Part shown: positions 4,617-6,192 of the stretch, piece after piece
How the letters are laid out: each line of letters begins with the position of its first letter
How positions within the stretch are numbered: the first letter of the stretch is position 1
Assembly (NCBI GenBank): GCA_045602885.1
Contig: JAZSCJ010000011.1
Span: 1 to 6,192, forward strand
From: JAJPXI01 sp045602885
GTDB taxonomy: Bacteria > Bacillota > Clostridia > Oscillospirales > Oscillospiraceae
Length of the DNA stretch: 6,192 nucleotides
Direction of reading: 5' to 3'
The notes under the pieces: generated by a model
Told to the model about the DNA's origin: nothing
The model's database searches: none
Seen by the model: the letters and a program-made list of their open reading frames with translations, nothing else
Translations under genes and position numbers: made by a program

Positions 4617-6192
4617 TTACTGCTTTTTCTTGGATGCCTCACGCATACGGGCGGAGTGATCCAGCAGGCGCTTGCGCAGACGCAGGCTCTCGGGGGTGAC
4701 CTCCAGCAGCTCGTCGTCGGCCAAAAATTCCAGACACTGCTCCAGACTCATCTGGCGGGGGGTGGTCAGCCGCAGCGCGTCATCCGAGCCCGAGGCGCGC
4801 ATGTTGGTCAGCTGCTTTTTCTTGCAGACGTTGACCGTGATATCCTCGTTCTTGGGAGTCTCGCCCACCACCATGCCGGCGTAGACGGGCACGCCCGCGC
4901 CGATGAACAGCGAGCCGCGCTCCTGGGCGTTGAACAGGCCGTAGGTGACGCTTTCGCCGGTTTCAAAGGAGATCAGACTGCCGTTGCTGCGGCGGCTGAC
5001 CTCGCCCTTGTAGGGGGCGTAGTGCTCAAAGATGCTGGCCATGATGCCTTCGCCCTTGGTGTCGGTCAAAAATTCGTTGCGATAGCCGAACAAGCCACGG
5101 GCAGGAACCAGAAATTCCACCTTCATGCGGTTGCCCACGGGGTTCATCTCCAGCATTTCGCCCTTGCGCGAGCCGATCTTTTCGATGACGGCGCCCACGT
5201 TTTCCGCAGGCACGTCCACCACCAGTCGCTCGATGGGCTCGCACAGCTTGCCGTCGATCTCCTGGTAGAGCACACGGGGGGGCGAAACCTGGAACTCAAA
5301 GCCTTCCCGGCGCATGGTTTCGATCAGAATGGAAAGGGACATTTCGCCACGGCCGGCCACGTTGAAGGCCTCGGTGGAGTCGGTGTCGGTGACGCGCAGG
5401 GACACGTCCTTCATGGTCTCTTTATACAGACGCTCGCGGATCTGGCGGCTGGTGACAAACTTGCCCTCGCGTCCGGCGAAGGGGGAGTCGTTGACCGAGA
5501 AGGTCATTTCGATGGTGGGGGCGGAGATCTGGACAAATTCCATGGGCTCCACACAGGTGGGCACGCAGATGGTGTCGCCAATGGTGACCTCGCCGATGCC
5601 GCTCAGGGCGATGATCTCGCCGGCGGAAGCCTCGGTGACCGGGGTGCGGCCCAGACCGTCAAAGGTGTACAGGGCGGTTGCCTTGGCTTTCTTGGGGGCC
5701 TCGTCGGGCGTGTGGTAATTGCACACGGCGATCTCCTGATTCTGCTTGACGCTGCCGCGCTCGATGCGGCCGATGGCGATGCGGCCCACAAACTCGTTGT
5801 AGTCGATGGAGGAGACCAGCATCTGGAAGGGAGCCTCCAGATCCACTTCCTGGGCAGGAATGTACTCCATGATGGTATCAAACAAGGGCTGCAGATCGGT
5901 TCCCATGGAGTCGGGAGAATAGGAAGCGGTGCCCTGACGGCCGGAGCAGAACAGCATGGGGGAATCGAACTGATCCTCGGTGGCATTCAGATCCAGCAGC
6001 AGCTCCAGAACCTCATCCACAACTTCGTGGATGCGCTGGTCGGGACGGTCGATCTTGTTGACCACCACGATGACGCGGTGACCCAGTTCCAGAGCCTTGC
6101 TCAGAACAAAGCGGGTCTGGGGCATGGGGCCTTCGGCGGCGTCCACCAGCAGGATAACGCCGTTAACCATCTTGAGGATACGTTCCACCTCG
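4617..6192 (-). CDS. typA: TypA/BipA translational GTPase, 5' end outside window
   Basis: 524 codons are present before the TAA, against about 605-615 residues for full TypA. Some 85 N-terminal residues, with the P-loop, switch I and DxxG motif, lie beyond the right edge. The window begins within the post-switch II stretch EVERILKMVNG. The visible G-domain residues include the family VDAAEGPMPQTRFVL, the G4 motif NKID and the G5-like CSGRQGTAS. The EF-Tu-like domain II follows (about residues 115-215 of the fragment; IGRIERGSVKQNQ), then EF-G-like domains III and V (PTIEMTFSVNDSPF; GRGEMSLSILIETMRREGFE; GSRKGEML), and the TypA-specific C-terminal domain with the lysine-rich stretch KKKQLTNMRASG. 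TypA binds the 70S ribosome and acts in ribosome assembly and translation under stress or cold. The apparent start at 6188 is an internal GTG, not the gene start. Frame is intact throughout. Confidence 0.96.
   Translation of the reverse strand, partial: EVERILKMVNGVILLVDAAEGPMPQTRFVLSKALELGHRVIVVVNKIDRPDQRIHEVVDEVLELLLDLNATEDQFDSPMLFCSGRQGTASYSPDSMGTDLQPLFDTIMEYIPAQEVDLEAPFQMLVSSIDYNEFVGRIAIGRIERGSVKQNQEIAVCNYHTPDEAPKKAKATALYTFDGLGRTPVTEASAGEIIALSGIGEVTIGDTICVPTCVEPMEFVQISAPTIEMTFSVNDSPFAGREGKFVTSRQIRERLYKETMKDVSLRVTDTDSTEAFNVAGRGEMSLSILIETMRREGFEFQVSPPRVLYQEIDGKLCEPIERLVVDVPAENVGAVIEKIGSRKGEMLEMNPVGNRMKVEFLVPARGLFGYRNEFLTDTKGEGIMASIFEHYAPYKGEVSRRSNGSLISFETGESVTYGLFNAQERGSLFIGAGVPVYAGMVVGETPKNEDITVNVCKKKQLTNMRASGSDDALRLTTPRQMSLEQCLEFLADDELLEVTPESLRLRKRLLDHSARMREASKKKQ

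Overview
The window looks like core chromosome from a GC-rich, anaerobic Firmicute of class Clostridia, most probably an Oscillospirales (Ruminococcaceae/Oscillospiraceae-type) gut bacterium. The evidence is the DnaD plus DnaC-like helicase-loader pair, the ZapA/U32 pair and the Firmicute form of TypA/BipA, all with strong Shine-Dalgarno sites, GC-rich codon use and AT-rich gaps. The genus cannot be fixed from this sequence. There is no transposon, prophage module, CRISPR array, tRNA or rRNA.

Layout from left to right. On the minus strand, 1-957 holds a two-gene operon: zapA (division-ring accessory factor), then a U32-family protein that runs off the left edge. It is driven by an extended -10 promoter at 1004-1032. 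Also on the minus strand is a complete EamA/DMT-type ten-helix transporter (1069-1938), which has its own promoter. The gap at 1939-2136 is divergent and holds back-to-back promoters and a 7+7 bp palindrome. On the plus strand follow a DnaD-domain protein (2137-3084), a DnaC/IstB-like AAA+ helicase loader (3087-4079, 2 bp gap) and a small bacteriohemerythrin (4112-4510). These three have no visible internal promoter or terminator and are probably one transcript. A long, nearly perfect hairpin (4568-4612) with T-runs on both strands ends this operon and also the convergent gene typA (4617-6192, minus). typA is cut at its 5' end by the right edge.

Functionally, DnaD and the AAA+ loader act at replication initiation or restart by placing the replicative helicase on DNA. 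ZapA stabilises FtsZ at division. TypA is a ribosome-associated GTPase. U32 proteins of this type act in RNA hydroxylation. The hemerythrin would bind O2 through a di-iron site. No clearly undescribed system is visible. The points most worth a second look are the hemerythrin attached to the helicase-loader pair, the divergent palindrome, and the zapA-U32 coupling.
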